Under the pieces are notes generated by a model. That model was not told the DNA's origin. It searched no databases and worked only from the letters and a program-made list of their open reading frames with translations. A stretch of 64,000 nt of DNA from Flavobacteriaceae bacterium PS02338 (GTDB taxonomy: Bacteria > Bacteroidota > Bacteroidia > Sphingobacteriales > Sphingobacteriaceae): positions 1,054,001 through 1,118,000 of the forward strand of contig JASCOD010000001.1 of assembly GCA_029959615.1 (NCBI GenBank), given 5' to 3'. Below are positions 36,503 through 45,329 of this stretch, piece after piece. A program made the position numbers and the translations under genes. Numbering within the stretch: the stretch's first letter is position 1; every line of letters starts with the position of its first letter.

Positions 36503-36742
36503 ATGTTTAATTCAGATACTTTCAAACAGAAATCGCCTCAACAGCGATTTCTGTTTATTTTAGGGGTTACAATGATTATCATCTTCTTTGCACTAGCGGC
36601 TGTGGTAATGTTTTGGGGCGAAATCCTGAATTTAGATCCAGTAAGATTCCCTCAAAAATATCGTATCGCATTTGGCATTGTATTGATCATCTATGCAACA
36701 ATTAGATTTTTTAGAATCATAAGAGACAACAGAAACGAATGA
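36503..36742 (+). CDS. Small two-helix membrane protein
   Basis: 79 residues with two hydrophobic helices (~20-40, LGVTMIIIFFALAAVVMFWG; ~55-72, IAFGIVLIIYATIRFF) and a charged tail. It starts 6 bp after tonB and its last 4 bases overlap the PstS-like gene, so it belongs to the same transcript. I recall similar proteins at this position in related genomes, which supports a real gene of unknown function. Codons 9-17 coincide with a terminator-shaped hairpin. Confidence 0.75.
   Translation: MFNSDTFKQKSPQQRFLFILGVTMIIIFFALAAVVMFWGEILNLDPVRFPQKYRIAFGIVLIIYATIRFFRIIRDNRNE
36527..36562 (+). terminator. Terminator-shaped hairpin inside the gene after tonB
   Basis: Perfect 10-base arms CAGAAATCGC (36527-36536) and GCGATTTCTG (36544-36553), loop CTCAACA, followed by TTTATTTTA. 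It lies 31 bases past the tonB stop and within the first codons of the 79-residue gene. It may act as a partial terminator that lowers expression of the downstream genes. Confidence 0.55.
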
Positions 36743-37662
36743 GAAAAGCATCGGTTTTGGCGCTCGCTGTACTTTTGACTTTTGCCTGTATTTCATGTAG
36801 AAGAAAAGCAAATAAGGAAACAGTTAGTGAGACAAGAACTTCTGGTAGAACAACGATATTAGTTGACGAAACTTATGCTCGTATCTTAGATGATCAAATC
36901 GAAGTATTCAAATCTGATTATCCTTCTGCCACCGTAACTACCATAGCGGGTAATGAAAATGAGATTATGCCCAGATTTAAGAAGGGCGAGGTAAAGATGC
37001 TTATTCTTTCCAGAATGCTTAAACCCGCTGAGCAGGCTTTCTATAAACAGAAGCAAATCGTTATCCATACAGACCGTTTTGCAATTGATGGCCTAGCCTT
37101 GATTGTAAACAGCACTGACAGTGATAGCACTATTACTGTAAAAGATGCTTATGATATTATGAAAGGGATATCAACATCTAACAAGAAATTAGTATTTGAT
37201 AATGCGTATTCTAGTACCATCAGGTACTTTATTGACTCGGCAGAGATCAAAGAACTTCCAAAAAATGGTGTTTACACGCTTAAAAACTCCGATGATGTGA
37301 TCAAATATGTAGCTGACAATAAAGGTTATATTGGTGTAATAGGTGTAAATTGGTTGTTAAAAAATGTTAAACAGTCCTCGCCATACCTATCACAAGTAAA
37401 GACATTGGCGGTGAAGAATGAGGTCGGTAAAAACGGTTCAGATAGTTATTACAAGCCTATTCAGGATAATCTAATCAACGGAAAATATCCTTTTTTGAGA
37501 AATGTGTATGTGATTAATGCAGAAGGCACCAATGGATTAGGCACGGGATTTGCAACATGGTTATCAAGCCCTCGTGGGCAATTAATTGTGCTTAAATCGG
37601 GTTTAGGACCTCATAAAGTAGCAGAAAGAGAATTTAACTTAAAAACTAACAATAAAAAATAA
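36739..37662 (+). CDS. PstS-like phosphate-binding lipoprotein
   Basis: 307 residues. Lipoprotein signal (MRKASVLALAVLLTFACISC). The rest resembles phosphate ABC transporter substrate-binding proteins: GRTTILVDETYARILDDQIEVF, MILSRMLKPAEQAFY, DALALIVN-like IDGLALIVNS and the final FATWLSSPRGQLIVLKSGLGP. No permease or ATPase genes are near, so uptake by an ABC system is not implied. In Bacteroidota this gene commonly follows exb/ton clusters together with a TPR protein. Its partner and ligand are unknown. Confidence 0.82.
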   Translation: MRKASVLALAVLLTFACISCRRKANKETVSETRTSGRTTILVDETYARILDDQIEVFKSDYPSATVTTIAGNENEIMPRFKKGEVKMLILSRMLKPAEQAFYKQKQIVIHTDRFAIDGLALIVNSTDSDSTITVKDAYDIMKGISTSNKKLVFDNAYSSTIRYFIDSAEIKELPKNGVYTLKNSDDVIKYVADNKGYIGVIGVNWLLKNVKQSSPYLSQVKTLAVKNEVGKNGSDSYYKPIQDNLINGKYPFLRNVYVINAEGTNGLGTGFATWLSSPRGQLIVLKSGLGPHKVAEREFNLKTNNKK

Positions 37663-37731
37663 TTTATTCAACTTAGTGAAATAGAGAGACTGTATAATTA
37701 GAGACAGTTAATAGTGATTTCAAATTAACAA

Positions 37732-39456
37732 ATGGAGACAATGAAAATGATTAAGAAGAACATAGCCTTGGCCACAGGCTTATTATTGATGGGTAGCACT
37801 GCCTCATTTGCTCAAAGCTTAGCTGATGCTAAAAAGGCTATCGATGCCGAGCAGTATCAAAAGGCCACTTCAATGCTTAAAACTTTGGTGGCTAATCAGC
37901 CTAAAGAAGGAGATAACTACTTTAACTTAGGAAAAGTATATTTATTAACCGATGATATCGATTCGGCAAGAGCAGCTTTTACCAATGGTACAACAGCGGC
38001 TCCTAAAAATGCTTTGAACTTTGTTGGTTTGGGTCAAGCAGATTTAATTGGCAATAATGCCACAAATGCGAAGACAAATTTTGATAAGGCTATTGATTTA
38101 AGAGGTAAGGATTATACTACTTATTTAGCTATTGGTAGAGCTTACATCGATCAAAAAAATGTAGACTATGCACAGGCCTTGCCTAACTTACAAAAAGCTG
38201 ACGAGTTAGATTCTAAAGATAAAGACCCTGAGACTTTCTTGGCTTTGGCTGATTTTTATGCACAGCAAAGAAAAAATACGGAAGCTTATCCTCAATATTT
38301 GAGAGCTTTAGATATCAATCCTAATTTGTACAGAGCAAACGTACAAATTGGTAAAATGTATAAAGACGCATTCGCTTTCCCAGAGGCTGAAGCTGAAATT
38401 CAAAAAGTGATTGCGGCAGATCCAAATTACGGACCAGCTTACAGAGAGTTAGCGGAAGTTCAGATGCAGTGGTCATTTGCAGATCCTAAAAATGGAGCAG
38501 CTAAGAAAGCAGATGCTTTAGCTAACATGAAAAAGTACTTAGATTTAACCGATAAATCTTTTGATTCTCGTTTACGTTATGCGCAGTTCTTGGTTTATGC
38601 TAGTGATTTCGCTACATTAGAAAATGAAGTAGCTACTTTGAATGCACCAGATCCTAAGAACCCTAAAACTTTCGTAGTAGCAAGGATGAGAGGTTATTCT
38701 GCTGTAGAGAATAAAAAATTCGATCAAGGTATTAAGTATATGAACGAGCTTTTTGCTAGAACACAAGATGCTTCTCGTATCATCGGATCAGATTATTTAT
38801 ACTTGGGTAAAGCTCAATTGGAAACCGGACAAGATAGCTTAGCAGTAATTAACATTACTAAAGCGGTTGAACTAGATTCTACAAAAGTTGACGAATTAGC
38901 TGCAATTGGTGCTAAATATTATACAGCTAAGAACTTCGACAAGTCTGCTCAAGTTTATGATAAAGTAGTAAACGCGAACTCAAAAAATCCTAATATAGCA
39001 ATGAACTATTATTATTTGGGTGCTTCTCACTATTTCGCTTATGCGTTTGCTAATCAAGCTAACAAGAACCCAAGTAAAGATGTCTTGGTAAAAGCAGATA
39101 GTGCATTTTCAAAACTGAGTAAGCTGGCTCCAGAATATGAATTAGCATATCTATTTAGAGGTCGCATTAACAAAGGTTTAGATGATGCAGAAAGCACGCA
39201 GAAGTTAGCCGTTCCATTTTATGAAAAATTTATAGAATTGGTTACAGTAACTAAACCCGAAAAGGCAGCTTCAAATACGAAAAACTTGATAGATTCGTAT
39301 AACTATTTAGGAGCTGTGGCATCAGCTACGGATAAAGAAAAAGCTAAGGAATATTTCAACAAAACTTTGGCTCTTGATCCAACAAATGCTTTGGCAACAG
39401 ATAACTTAAAATTCTTGGCAGGTCCAGCACCGAAGAAAGCTCCTATTAAGAAGTAA
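37732..39456 (+). CDS. Periplasmic TPR-repeat protein
   Basis: 574 residues. A signal peptide follows a short basic start (MIKKNIALATGLLLMGSTAS); Met4 or Met6 could also be the start. About ten TPR units span the whole protein (for example DNYFNLGKVYLLTDDIDSARAAF, YFNKTLALDPTNALATDNLKF). It probably serves as a scaffold in the periplasm. It is the last gene of the exb/ton cluster and is followed by a clear terminator. Confidence 0.85.
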   Translation: METMKMIKKNIALATGLLLMGSTASFAQSLADAKKAIDAEQYQKATSMLKTLVANQPKEGDNYFNLGKVYLLTDDIDSARAAFTNGTTAAPKNALNFVGLGQADLIGNNATNAKTNFDKAIDLRGKDYTTYLAIGRAYIDQKNVDYAQALPNLQKADELDSKDKDPETFLALADFYAQQRKNTEAYPQYLRALDINPNLYRANVQIGKMYKDAFAFPEAEAEIQKVIAADPNYGPAYRELAEVQMQWSFADPKNGAAKKADALANMKKYLDLTDKSFDSRLRYAQFLVYASDFATLENEVATLNAPDPKNPKTFVVARMRGYSAVENKKFDQGIKYMNELFARTQDASRIIGSDYLYLGKAQLETGQDSLAVINITKAVELDSTKVDELAAIGAKYYTAKNFDKSAQVYDKVVNANSKNPNIAMNYYYLGASHYFAYAFANQANKNPSKDVLVKADSAFSKLSKLAPEYELAYLFRGRINKGLDDAESTQKLAVPFYEKFIELVTVTKPEKAASNTKNLIDSYNYLGAVASATDKEKAKEYFNKTLALDPTNALATDNLKFLAGPAPKKAPIKK

Positions 39457-39474
39457 TCTTTATAAATAATATTG

Positions 39475-39509
39475 AAAAGGCAGGGTTTGTAATCCTGCCT
39501 TTTTATTTT
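39475..39509 (+). terminator. Rho-independent terminator between the TPR gene and nuoA
   Basis: Arms AAAAGGCAGG (39475-39484) and CCTGCCTTTT (39494-39503), loop GTTTGTAAT, followed by TTATTTTA. It separates the exb/ton transcript from the nuo operon. Confidence 0.85.
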
Positions 39510-39534
39510 AATTTTGCCACAAATCATTATTGTT

Positions 39535-39906
39535 ATGCAAGCACAAAGTACAGCGCAAGATTTTATTCCTATTATATTCCAGGTTATCGTAGCTTTAGGT
39601 TTCGTCGTAGTAACCTTGTTCGCTACCCATCTTTTAGGGCCTAAAAGAAAAACTGAAGACAAGTTAAGTACTTTCGAGTCGGGAGTTAAAGTAATAGGTA
39701 ATGCTCGCCAGCCGTTTTCTATTAAGTATTTCTTGGTAGCGATTTTATTCGTGCTTTTTGATGTTGAAGTGATCTTTATGTACCCTTGGGCAGTTAACTT
39801 TAGAGAGTTGGGTTGGAACGGTATCATTGAGATGTTTATTTTCATGGGAACGCTTTTATTGGGCTTCATTTATATTCTAAAAAAGAAAGCATTAGATTGG
39901 CATTAG
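39535..39906 (+). CDS. nuoA: NADH dehydrogenase subunit A
   Basis: 123 residues from the ATG at 39535; a TTG at 39514 lies inside the region after the terminator and adds nothing conserved. Three membrane helices, with the family loop KRKTEDKLSTFESGVKVIGNARQPFSIKYFLVAILFVLFDVEVIF. NuoA is one of the membrane subunits near the quinone site of complex I. It is the first gene of the complete nuoA-N operon. Confidence 0.95.
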   Translation: MQAQSTAQDFIPIIFQVIVALGFVVVTLFATHLLGPKRKTEDKLSTFESGVKVIGNARQPFSIKYFLVAILFVLFDVEVIFMYPWAVNFRELGWNGIIEMFIFMGTLLLGFIYILKKKALDWH

Positions 39907-40029
39907 CGTACTTTAATCTAATTATTTAGATTGTTTCTAAATGATCATAGAGTGACCTAAATCATGCTAATTATCGTATTTTTGCTGCTTGTCCTAGTTA
40001 TATTTGGACAAGCATTTTTGTTTATAAGC

Positions 40030-40572
40030 ATGAGTGAAATCAAAATAGTTGAGGCGCCTCCAGGCATAGAAGGAAATGGCTTTTTTGCTACTTCTTTAGA
40101 CAAGGCAATTGGCTTGGCCCGTTCACATTCGTTGTGGCCTTTACCTTTCGCAACTTCTTGTTGTGGTATCGAATTTATGGCTACCATGGGATCTCATTAT
40201 GATTTTGGACGTTTCGGTTCAGAAAGGTTGAGTTTCTCTCCTCGTCAAGCAGATGTTTTAATGGTAATGGGAACCATTGCTAAGAAAATGGGGCCGGTAT
40301 TGAAGCAGGTTTATCTTCAAATGGCAGAACCTCGTTGGGTAATGGCGGTTGGTGCTTGTGCATCTAGTGGAGGTATCTTTGATACTTATTCGGTGCTGCA
40401 GGGTATCGACGAAATCATCCCGGTGGATGTTTACGTGCCTGGTTGCCCTCCAAGACCTGAAGCTATCTTAGACGGCTTTCAGCGTATTCAAGATTTAGTG
40501 AAAAACGAATCGGGTAGAAAGAGGCATTCTCCTGAATATAAAGAACTGTTAGCGAGTTACGGAATACAATAA
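40030..40572 (+). CDS. nuoB: NADH dehydrogenase subunit B
   Basis: 180 residues from the ATG at 40030 (MSEIKIVEAPPGIEGNGFFA). An in-frame ATG at 39964 would add a 22-residue hydrophobic stretch not found in NuoB, so I reject it. The iron-sulphur cluster N2 ligands are present: adjacent cysteines in ATSCCGIEFM, VGACASSGG and VPGCPPRPEAI. NuoB sits at the end of the electron wire, next to the quinone. Its stop overlaps the nuoC start by one base. Confidence 0.95.
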   Translation: MSEIKIVEAPPGIEGNGFFATSLDKAIGLARSHSLWPLPFATSCCGIEFMATMGSHYDFGRFGSERLSFSPRQADVLMVMGTIAKKMGPVLKQVYLQMAEPRWVMAVGACASSGGIFDTYSVLQGIDEIIPVDVYVPGCPPRPEAILDGFQRIQDLVKNESGRKRHSPEYKELLASYGIQ

Positions 40573-41072
40573 TGGCTAAAGCGACAAATACAGAGTTGGT
40601 TGATTTGCTGGGTGAAAAATTCGGTGAGCAGCTTTTTGATGTTTCAGAGCCCTATGGCTTGTTGACTTTCTCTACCACTAAAGATAAAGTGATCGAAGTG
40701 CTTTCTTTTCTGAAAGAGAATGGAAAGATCAATTTTAATTTCCTGACAGACATTACAGCAGTACACTATCCGGAAAAAGAACAGCTTGCAGTAGTTTATC
40801 ACCTACATAGTATGGTGAGTGGTATTAGAGTAAGATTGAAAGTGTTTTTGCATGAGAACGATCCAAGAATTGCGTCGGCAACGGTGCTTTGGAATGGTGC
40901 AAACTGGATGGAGAGAGAAACGTATGACTTCTTCGGTGTTAAATTTGAAGGACATCCAGACTTGAGAAGAATATTAAATGTGGATGATCTACCAGTTCAT
41001 CCAATGTTGAAACAATATCCATTAGAAGACCCTAACAGGGTAGATAAAAAGGATGAATACTTTGGTAGATAA
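40572..41072 (+). CDS. nuoC: NADH dehydrogenase subunit C
   Basis: 166 residues. The 30-kDa subunit signature is present (ERETYDFFGVKFEGHPDLRRIL, followed by HPMLKQYPLED). It is a connecting subunit of the peripheral arm. NuoC and NuoD are separate genes here, unlike the fused form of enterobacteria. Confidence 0.95.
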   Translation: MAKATNTELVDLLGEKFGEQLFDVSEPYGLLTFSTTKDKVIEVLSFLKENGKINFNFLTDITAVHYPEKEQLAVVYHLHSMVSGIRVRLKVFLHENDPRIASATVLWNGANWMERETYDFFGVKFEGHPDLRRILNVDDLPVHPMLKQYPLEDPNRVDKKDEYFGR

Positions 41073-41074
41073 TT

Positions 41075-42289
41075 ATGACTCACAATCAACCAGTATATAC
41101 AGATAATGATCCGCAAGATGGATTGGTAACCCTAAACTTAGGGCCTACGCACCCGGCAACACACGGGGTGTTCCAAAATGTTTTGCAAATGGATGGCGAG
41201 CGAATTGTAAGTGGTGTTTCTACCATTGGATATATTCACAGGGCTTTCGAGAAAATTGCCGAGCACCGTCCGTTCTATCAAATTACACCATTAACCGATC
41301 GTTTGAACTATTGTTCGTCGCCTATTAATAATATGGGCTGGCACATGACGGTAGAGAAACTTTTAAATATTCAAATTCCAAAAAGGGTAGATTATTTAAG
41401 GGTAATTATTATGGAGCTTTCTCGTATTGCAGATCATATCATCTGTAATACCATTATTGCCCAGGATACAGGTGCAACTACAACTTTTCTTTACCTTTTC
41501 CAATATAGAGAACACATCTATGAGATTTTCGAAGAAATCTGTGGTGCTCGTTTAACTACGAACATTGGTCGTATTGGTGGTTTAGAAAGAGACTTTAATG
41601 AAGTAGCCTTTGCTAAAATCAATAAATTCTTGAAGGAATTCCCTGTTGCGTTAAAAGAGTTTGAAAGCTTATTGAACCGTAATAGGATTTTTATAGATCG
41701 TACCAAAGGCGTGGCAGAAGTAACTGCAGAAAATGCATTGAGTTACAGCTGGACTGGCCCTCTGTTACGTGCTACAGGTATTGATTATGATGTTCGTGTA
41801 AGCGAGCCGTATTCATCTTACCAAGATTTCGATTTTGAAATTCCAGTAGGTACAAGCGGTGATGTTTTTGATAGGTATTTGGTGCGTAACGAAGAAATGT
41901 GGCAAAGTGTTCGCATTATCGAGCAAGCATTAGAGAAGTTAAAATCAGAGCCAAAAGGTATTTTTCATGCTGATGTGCCAGATTTTTATTTGCCAGGAAA
42001 AGAAGAGGTTTATAATAACATGGAAGCATTGATCTATCACTTTAAAATTGTGATGGGTGAAATCGATGCTCCAAAAGCAGAAGTTTACCACGCTGTTGAA
42101 GGTGGTAATGGCGAACTTGGTTTCTATTTAATTAATGATGGAGGAAGAAGTCCTTATCGTTTGCACTTTAGAAGACCAAGTTTTATTAACTACCAAATGT
42201 ATGCGAAAATGAGTGAGGGCATGTTATTATCTGATGCCATCATTAACATGAGTAGCTTGAACATTATTGCAGGAGAATTAGATGCTTAA
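41075..42289 (+). CDS. nuoD: NADH dehydrogenase subunit D
   Basis: 404 residues. The 49-kDa subunit forms the quinone pocket with NuoB. Motifs: LNLGPTHPATHGVFQNVLQM, GYIHRAFEKIAEHRPFYQI, LTDRLNYCS, RIGGLERDF and the ending INMSSLNIIAGELDA-like segment. It overlaps nuoE by 8 bases. Confidence 0.96.
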   Translation: MTHNQPVYTDNDPQDGLVTLNLGPTHPATHGVFQNVLQMDGERIVSGVSTIGYIHRAFEKIAEHRPFYQITPLTDRLNYCSSPINNMGWHMTVEKLLNIQIPKRVDYLRVIIMELSRIADHIICNTIIAQDTGATTTFLYLFQYREHIYEIFEEICGARLTTNIGRIGGLERDFNEVAFAKINKFLKEFPVALKEFESLLNRNRIFIDRTKGVAEVTAENALSYSWTGPLLRATGIDYDVRVSEPYSSYQDFDFEIPVGTSGDVFDRYLVRNEEMWQSVRIIEQALEKLKSEPKGIFHADVPDFYLPGKEEVYNNMEALIYHFKIVMGEIDAPKAEVYHAVEGGNGELGFYLINDGGRSPYRLHFRRPSFINYQMYAKMSEGMLLSDAIINMSSLNIIAGELDA

Positions 42290-42794
42290 AGTAGAAGAAA
42301 CACAGCCTGTAGAATTTTCATCAGCTTTGCTTGCTAAGTTTGATGAGATTGTAAAACGTTATCCGGAAGGAAAGCAAAAATCAGCTTTGCTGCCATTATT
42401 ACACTTGGTACAGGCAGAGTTTGGTTGGACGAGTGTGCCGGCCATGGATAAAGTTGCGGAATACTTAAATATTCAATCTATTGAAGTATATGAGGTGGCG
42501 AGTTTTTACACCATGTACTTTTTGCAACCTAAAGGAAAATATGTTTTGGAGGTTTGCCGTACTGGACCTTGTTGTTTAGTAGGTGCCGAAAAAATCATGG
42601 ATCATATCGAGAAGAAACTAGGCGTTAAAGAAGGTGAAGTTACCGAAGATGGCTTATTTAGCTGGAGAGGTGTAGAATGTTTAGCGGCTTGTGGTTTTGG
42701 TCCGGTTTTACAAATTGGCCCAGAGTATACTTTCTATGAGAATTTAACCGAACAATCGGTAGATCAATTAATTGACGATTTACGCAAAAAATAA
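42282..42794 (+). CDS. nuoE: NADH dehydrogenase subunit E
   Basis: 170 residues. The 24-kDa thioredoxin-like subunit binds a [2Fe-2S] cluster through CRTGPCCLVG and CLAACGFGP. YEVASFYTMYF is the usual family block. With NuoF and NuoG it makes the NADH-oxidising module, so this complex I is a true NADH-using type and not the 11-subunit form. Confidence 0.95.
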   Translation: MLKVEETQPVEFSSALLAKFDEIVKRYPEGKQKSALLPLLHLVQAEFGWTSVPAMDKVAEYLNIQSIEVYEVASFYTMYFLQPKGKYVLEVCRTGPCCLVGAEKIMDHIEKKLGVKEGEVTEDGLFSWRGVECLAACGFGPVLQIGPEYTFYENLTEQSVDQLIDDLRKK

Positions 42795-44161
42795 TGGCTC
42801 GTAAACTATTATTAGAACATATCAATGTACCTGGCATCAATACGCTAGCGGTTTATCGCGAAAAAGGCGGTTACCGTGCGGTTGAGAAGGCATTGAAAAC
42901 CTTAACTCCAGAAGAGATTGTAGAGGAAGTGAAGAAGTCTGGATTGAGAGGTCGTGGTGGTGCAGGTTTCCCTACAGGGATGAAGTGGAGCTTTTTGGCT
43001 AAGCCAGAAGGTGTGCCTCGTTACTTGGTTTGCAATGCAGACGAATCTGAACCAGGTACTTTCAAGGATAGATATTTAATGACGCACATTCCTCATGCTT
43101 TAATTGAGGGAATGATTGTTTCTAGCTTTGCTTTGGGTGCAAATACTTCTTACATCTACGTAAGAGGTGAAATGATGCCGCAAATTAGAATATTAGAAAG
43201 AGCAATTGAAGAAGCGAAAGCTGCTGGTTTATTAGGTAAAAATATCTTGGGAACAGGATATGACCTAGAACTTTACGTTCAGCCGGGCGGTGGTGCTTAT
43301 ATCTGCGGTGAAGAAACTGCGCTTTTAGAATCATTGGAAGGAAAAAGAGGAAATCCTCGTATCAAACCACCATTCCCAGCTATTGCGGGTTTGTATGGTT
43401 GTCCAACGGTAGTAAACAACGTAGAATCTATTGCAGCTGTAGTGCCAATTATTAACGATGGTGGCGATGAATATGCTAAAATCGGTATTGGAAGAAGTAC
43501 AGGAACAAAATTAATATCAGCCTCTGGCAATTTGGTAAAACCAGGAGTTTATGAAATAGAATTAGGCTTGCCAGTAGAAGAATTTATCTATTCTGATGAA
43601 TATTGTGGTGGTATTGCTAATGGAAAAAGGCTAAAAGCTACAGTTGCTGGAGGTTCATCGGTACCAGTTTTACCTGCTAATTTAACCCTAAAGTACGCTA
43701 ACGGCGATCCTCGTTTAATGAGTTACGAGTCGTTATCAGAAGGCGGCTTTGCTACAGGCACGATGTTGGGATCGGGTGGTTTCATCGCTTTTGACGAAGA
43801 CCAATGTATTGTTCGCAACACTTGGAATTTTTCTCGTTTCTATCACCACGAAAGTTGTGGGCAGTGTTCACCTTGTAGAGAAGGAACGGGTTGGATGGAG
43901 AAAATCCTTCATAAAATTGAGCATGGACATGGCTCTATGGAAGACATCGATCTTTTATGGGACGTACAACGTAAGATTGAAGGAAATACAATTTGTCCAT
44001 TAGGTGATGCAGCAGCTTGGCCAGTAGCAAGTGCCATCAGGCATTTCAGAGATGAGTTTGAGTGGCATGTGAAAGAGCCGATGAAGAGCCAAAGTACGAA
44101 TTATGGTTTAGCGAATTATGCTAATCCGATTGAAAAGGCTCCGGTAGTAGAAGAAAAATAA
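42794..44161 (+). CDS. nuoF: NADH dehydrogenase subunit F
   Basis: 455 residues. It holds FMN and the [4Fe-4S] cluster N3 and is the site of NADH oxidation. NADH/FMN motif [29 protein letters not shown], and the cluster ligands in [12 protein letters not shown] plus a later CPLGDAAAW. Its start overlaps the nuoE stop by one base. A 157-bp repeat-containing gap follows, the larger of two breaks in the operon. Confidence 0.96.
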   Translation: MARKLLLEHINVPGINTLAVYREKGGYRAVEKALKTLTPEEIVEEVKKSGLRGRGGAGFPTGMKWSFLAKPEGVPRYLVCNADESEPGTFKDRYLMTHIPHALIEGMIVSSFALGANTSYIYVRGEMMPQIRILERAIEEAKAAGLLGKNILGTGYDLELYVQPGGGAYICGEETALLESLEGKRGNPRIKPPFPAIAGLYGCPTVVNNVESIAAVVPIINDGGDEYAKIGIGRSTGTKLISASGNLVKPGVYEIELGLPVEEFIYSDEYCGGIANGKRLKATVAGGSSVPVLPANLTLKYANGDPRLMSYESLSEGGFATGTMLGSGGFIAFDEDQCIVRNTWNFSRFYHHESCGQCSPCREGTGWMEKILHKIEHGHGSMEDIDLLWDVQRKIEGNTICPLGDAAAWPVASAIRHFRDEFEWHVKEPMKSQSTNYGLANYANPIEKAPVVEEK

Positions 44162-44168
44162 AGCGTTT

Positions 44169-44229
44169 TGTCATTCCGACGCTAGGAGGAATCTAGTTAA
44201 ATAGATTCTTCGTTACACTCAGAATGACA
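44169..44229. repeat. Dispersed palindromic repeat (GTCATT-CGA type), copy 3, between nuoF and nuoG
   Basis: TGTCATTCCGA (44169-44179) and a complementary end AGAATGACA (44221-44229) flank inner ATCT/AGAT arms (AATCTAGTTAAATAGATT). A second small hairpin TCCCGA/TCGGGA follows at 44250-44265. Together they fill most of the 157-bp nuoF-nuoG gap. Confidence 0.6.
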
Positions 44230-44318
44230 AGGAGATAAAAAGATTGCTTTCCCGAATAATCGGGATAAACTGTGCCTCGCAATGATGGCATGAAGTATAA
44301 AAATAGAAATCATCAATT

Positions 44319-45329
44319 ATGAGTGATTTAGTTAAAGTAACCATAGACGGAATAACAGTAGAGGTAGAAAATAGTACCACCATTTTAAACGCTGCCCGCC
44401 AAATTGGAGGAGACATTGTGCCTCCTGCCATGTGCTATTATTCTAAACTGAAGGGTAGCGGAGGCAAATGTCGTACCTGTATTGTGAAAGTGAGCAAAGG
44501 TTCTGAAAAAGATCCTCGCCCGATGCCAAAATTGGTAGCTTCTTGCCGTACTACAGTAATGGATGGCATGGAAGTACTCAACATCACTTCTCCAGAAGTT
44601 TTAGAAGCTCGTGCAGGTGTAGTCGAAATCTTGTTAATCAACCACCCATTGGATTGCCCTGTTTGCGACCAAGCTGGAGAGTGTGATTTACAGAACTTAG
44701 GTTACGAGCACGGTTTACAAAAAACAAGATACGAGTTCGAGCGTCGTACGTTTGATAGAATAGATATTGGTGATAAAATCCAGTTGCACATGAACCGTTG
44801 CATTTTGTGCTACCGTTGTGTATTCACTGCCGATCAGATTACTAACAAACGTGTTCATGGTATCTTGAATCGTGGAGATCACTCAGAAATTTCAACTTAT
44901 ATTCAAACAGCTGTTGATAATGATTTTTCTGGAAACGTAATTGACGTTTGTCCAGTTGGAGCTTTGACTGATAAGACTTTCCGTTTCAAAAATCGTGTTT
45001 GGTTCACAAAACCAGTTGATGCACATAGAAACTGCTCACACGAAAAATGCAATGGTAAAGTGACGTTGTGGTACAAAGGAGAAGATGTTTTACGTGTTAC
45101 TGCTAGAAAAGATCAGTTTGGTGAAGTAGAAGAATTTATCTGTAACGAATGTCGTTTTGATAAAAAGAAAACTGCTGATTGGACATTGGAGCACCCAACA
45201 CACATTTCAGAAACTTCAGTGATTTCATCAAACCATTACGAAACATTTAAACCACTTCCGGTAATTAAGGAAAACTTGGCATTACAAGAAGCAAATCAAC
45301 GCGAACTAGAAAAAACCTTTAAAATCTAA
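44319..45329 (+). CDS. nuoG: NADH dehydrogenase subunit G, short form
   Basis: 336 residues. Only the iron-sulphur part of NuoG is present: a ferredoxin-like [2Fe-2S] site (CYYSKLKGSGGKCRTC), the His/Cys and Cys motifs (CPVCDQAGECDLQ, NRCILCYRCV, DVCPVGALTD) and a late CNGK...CNEC pair. The long molybdopterin-like C-terminal region of classical NuoG (~900 residues) is missing. Related Bacteroidota have the same short form, so this is not a truncation. It ends on the first base of nuoH. Confidence 0.93.
   Translation: MSDLVKVTIDGITVEVENSTTILNAARQIGGDIVPPAMCYYSKLKGSGGKCRTCIVKVSKGSEKDPRPMPKLVASCRTTVMDGMEVLNITSPEVLEARAGVVEILLINHPLDCPVCDQAGECDLQNLGYEHGLQKTRYEFERRTFDRIDIGDKIQLHMNRCILCYRCVFTADQITNKRVHGILNRGDHSEISTYIQTAVDNDFSGNVIDVCPVGALTDKTFRFKNRVWFTKPVDAHRNCSHEKCNGKVTLWYKGEDVLRVTARKDQFGEVEEFICNECRFDKKKTADWTLEHPTHISETSVISSNHYETFKPLPVIKENLALQEANQRELEKTFKI

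Noticed and set aside
36739..37662. Complete phosphate ABC transporter
   Set aside because: Only a binding-protein-like gene is present; no permease or ATPase genes are adjacent.
39303..39869. 188-codon minus-strand frame
   Set aside because: It is antisense to the TPR gene end, a terminator and nuoA, all of which are well supported.
39964..40029. N-terminal hydrophobic extension of NuoB from an earlier ATG
   Set aside because: NuoB is a peripheral-arm protein whose conserved start is MSEIKIVEAPPG; the added 22 residues are not part of the family.
44319..45329. nuoG as a truncated pseudogene
   Set aside because: All iron-sulphur ligands are present, the frame is clean, the end touches nuoH, and the short form is usual in this phylum.
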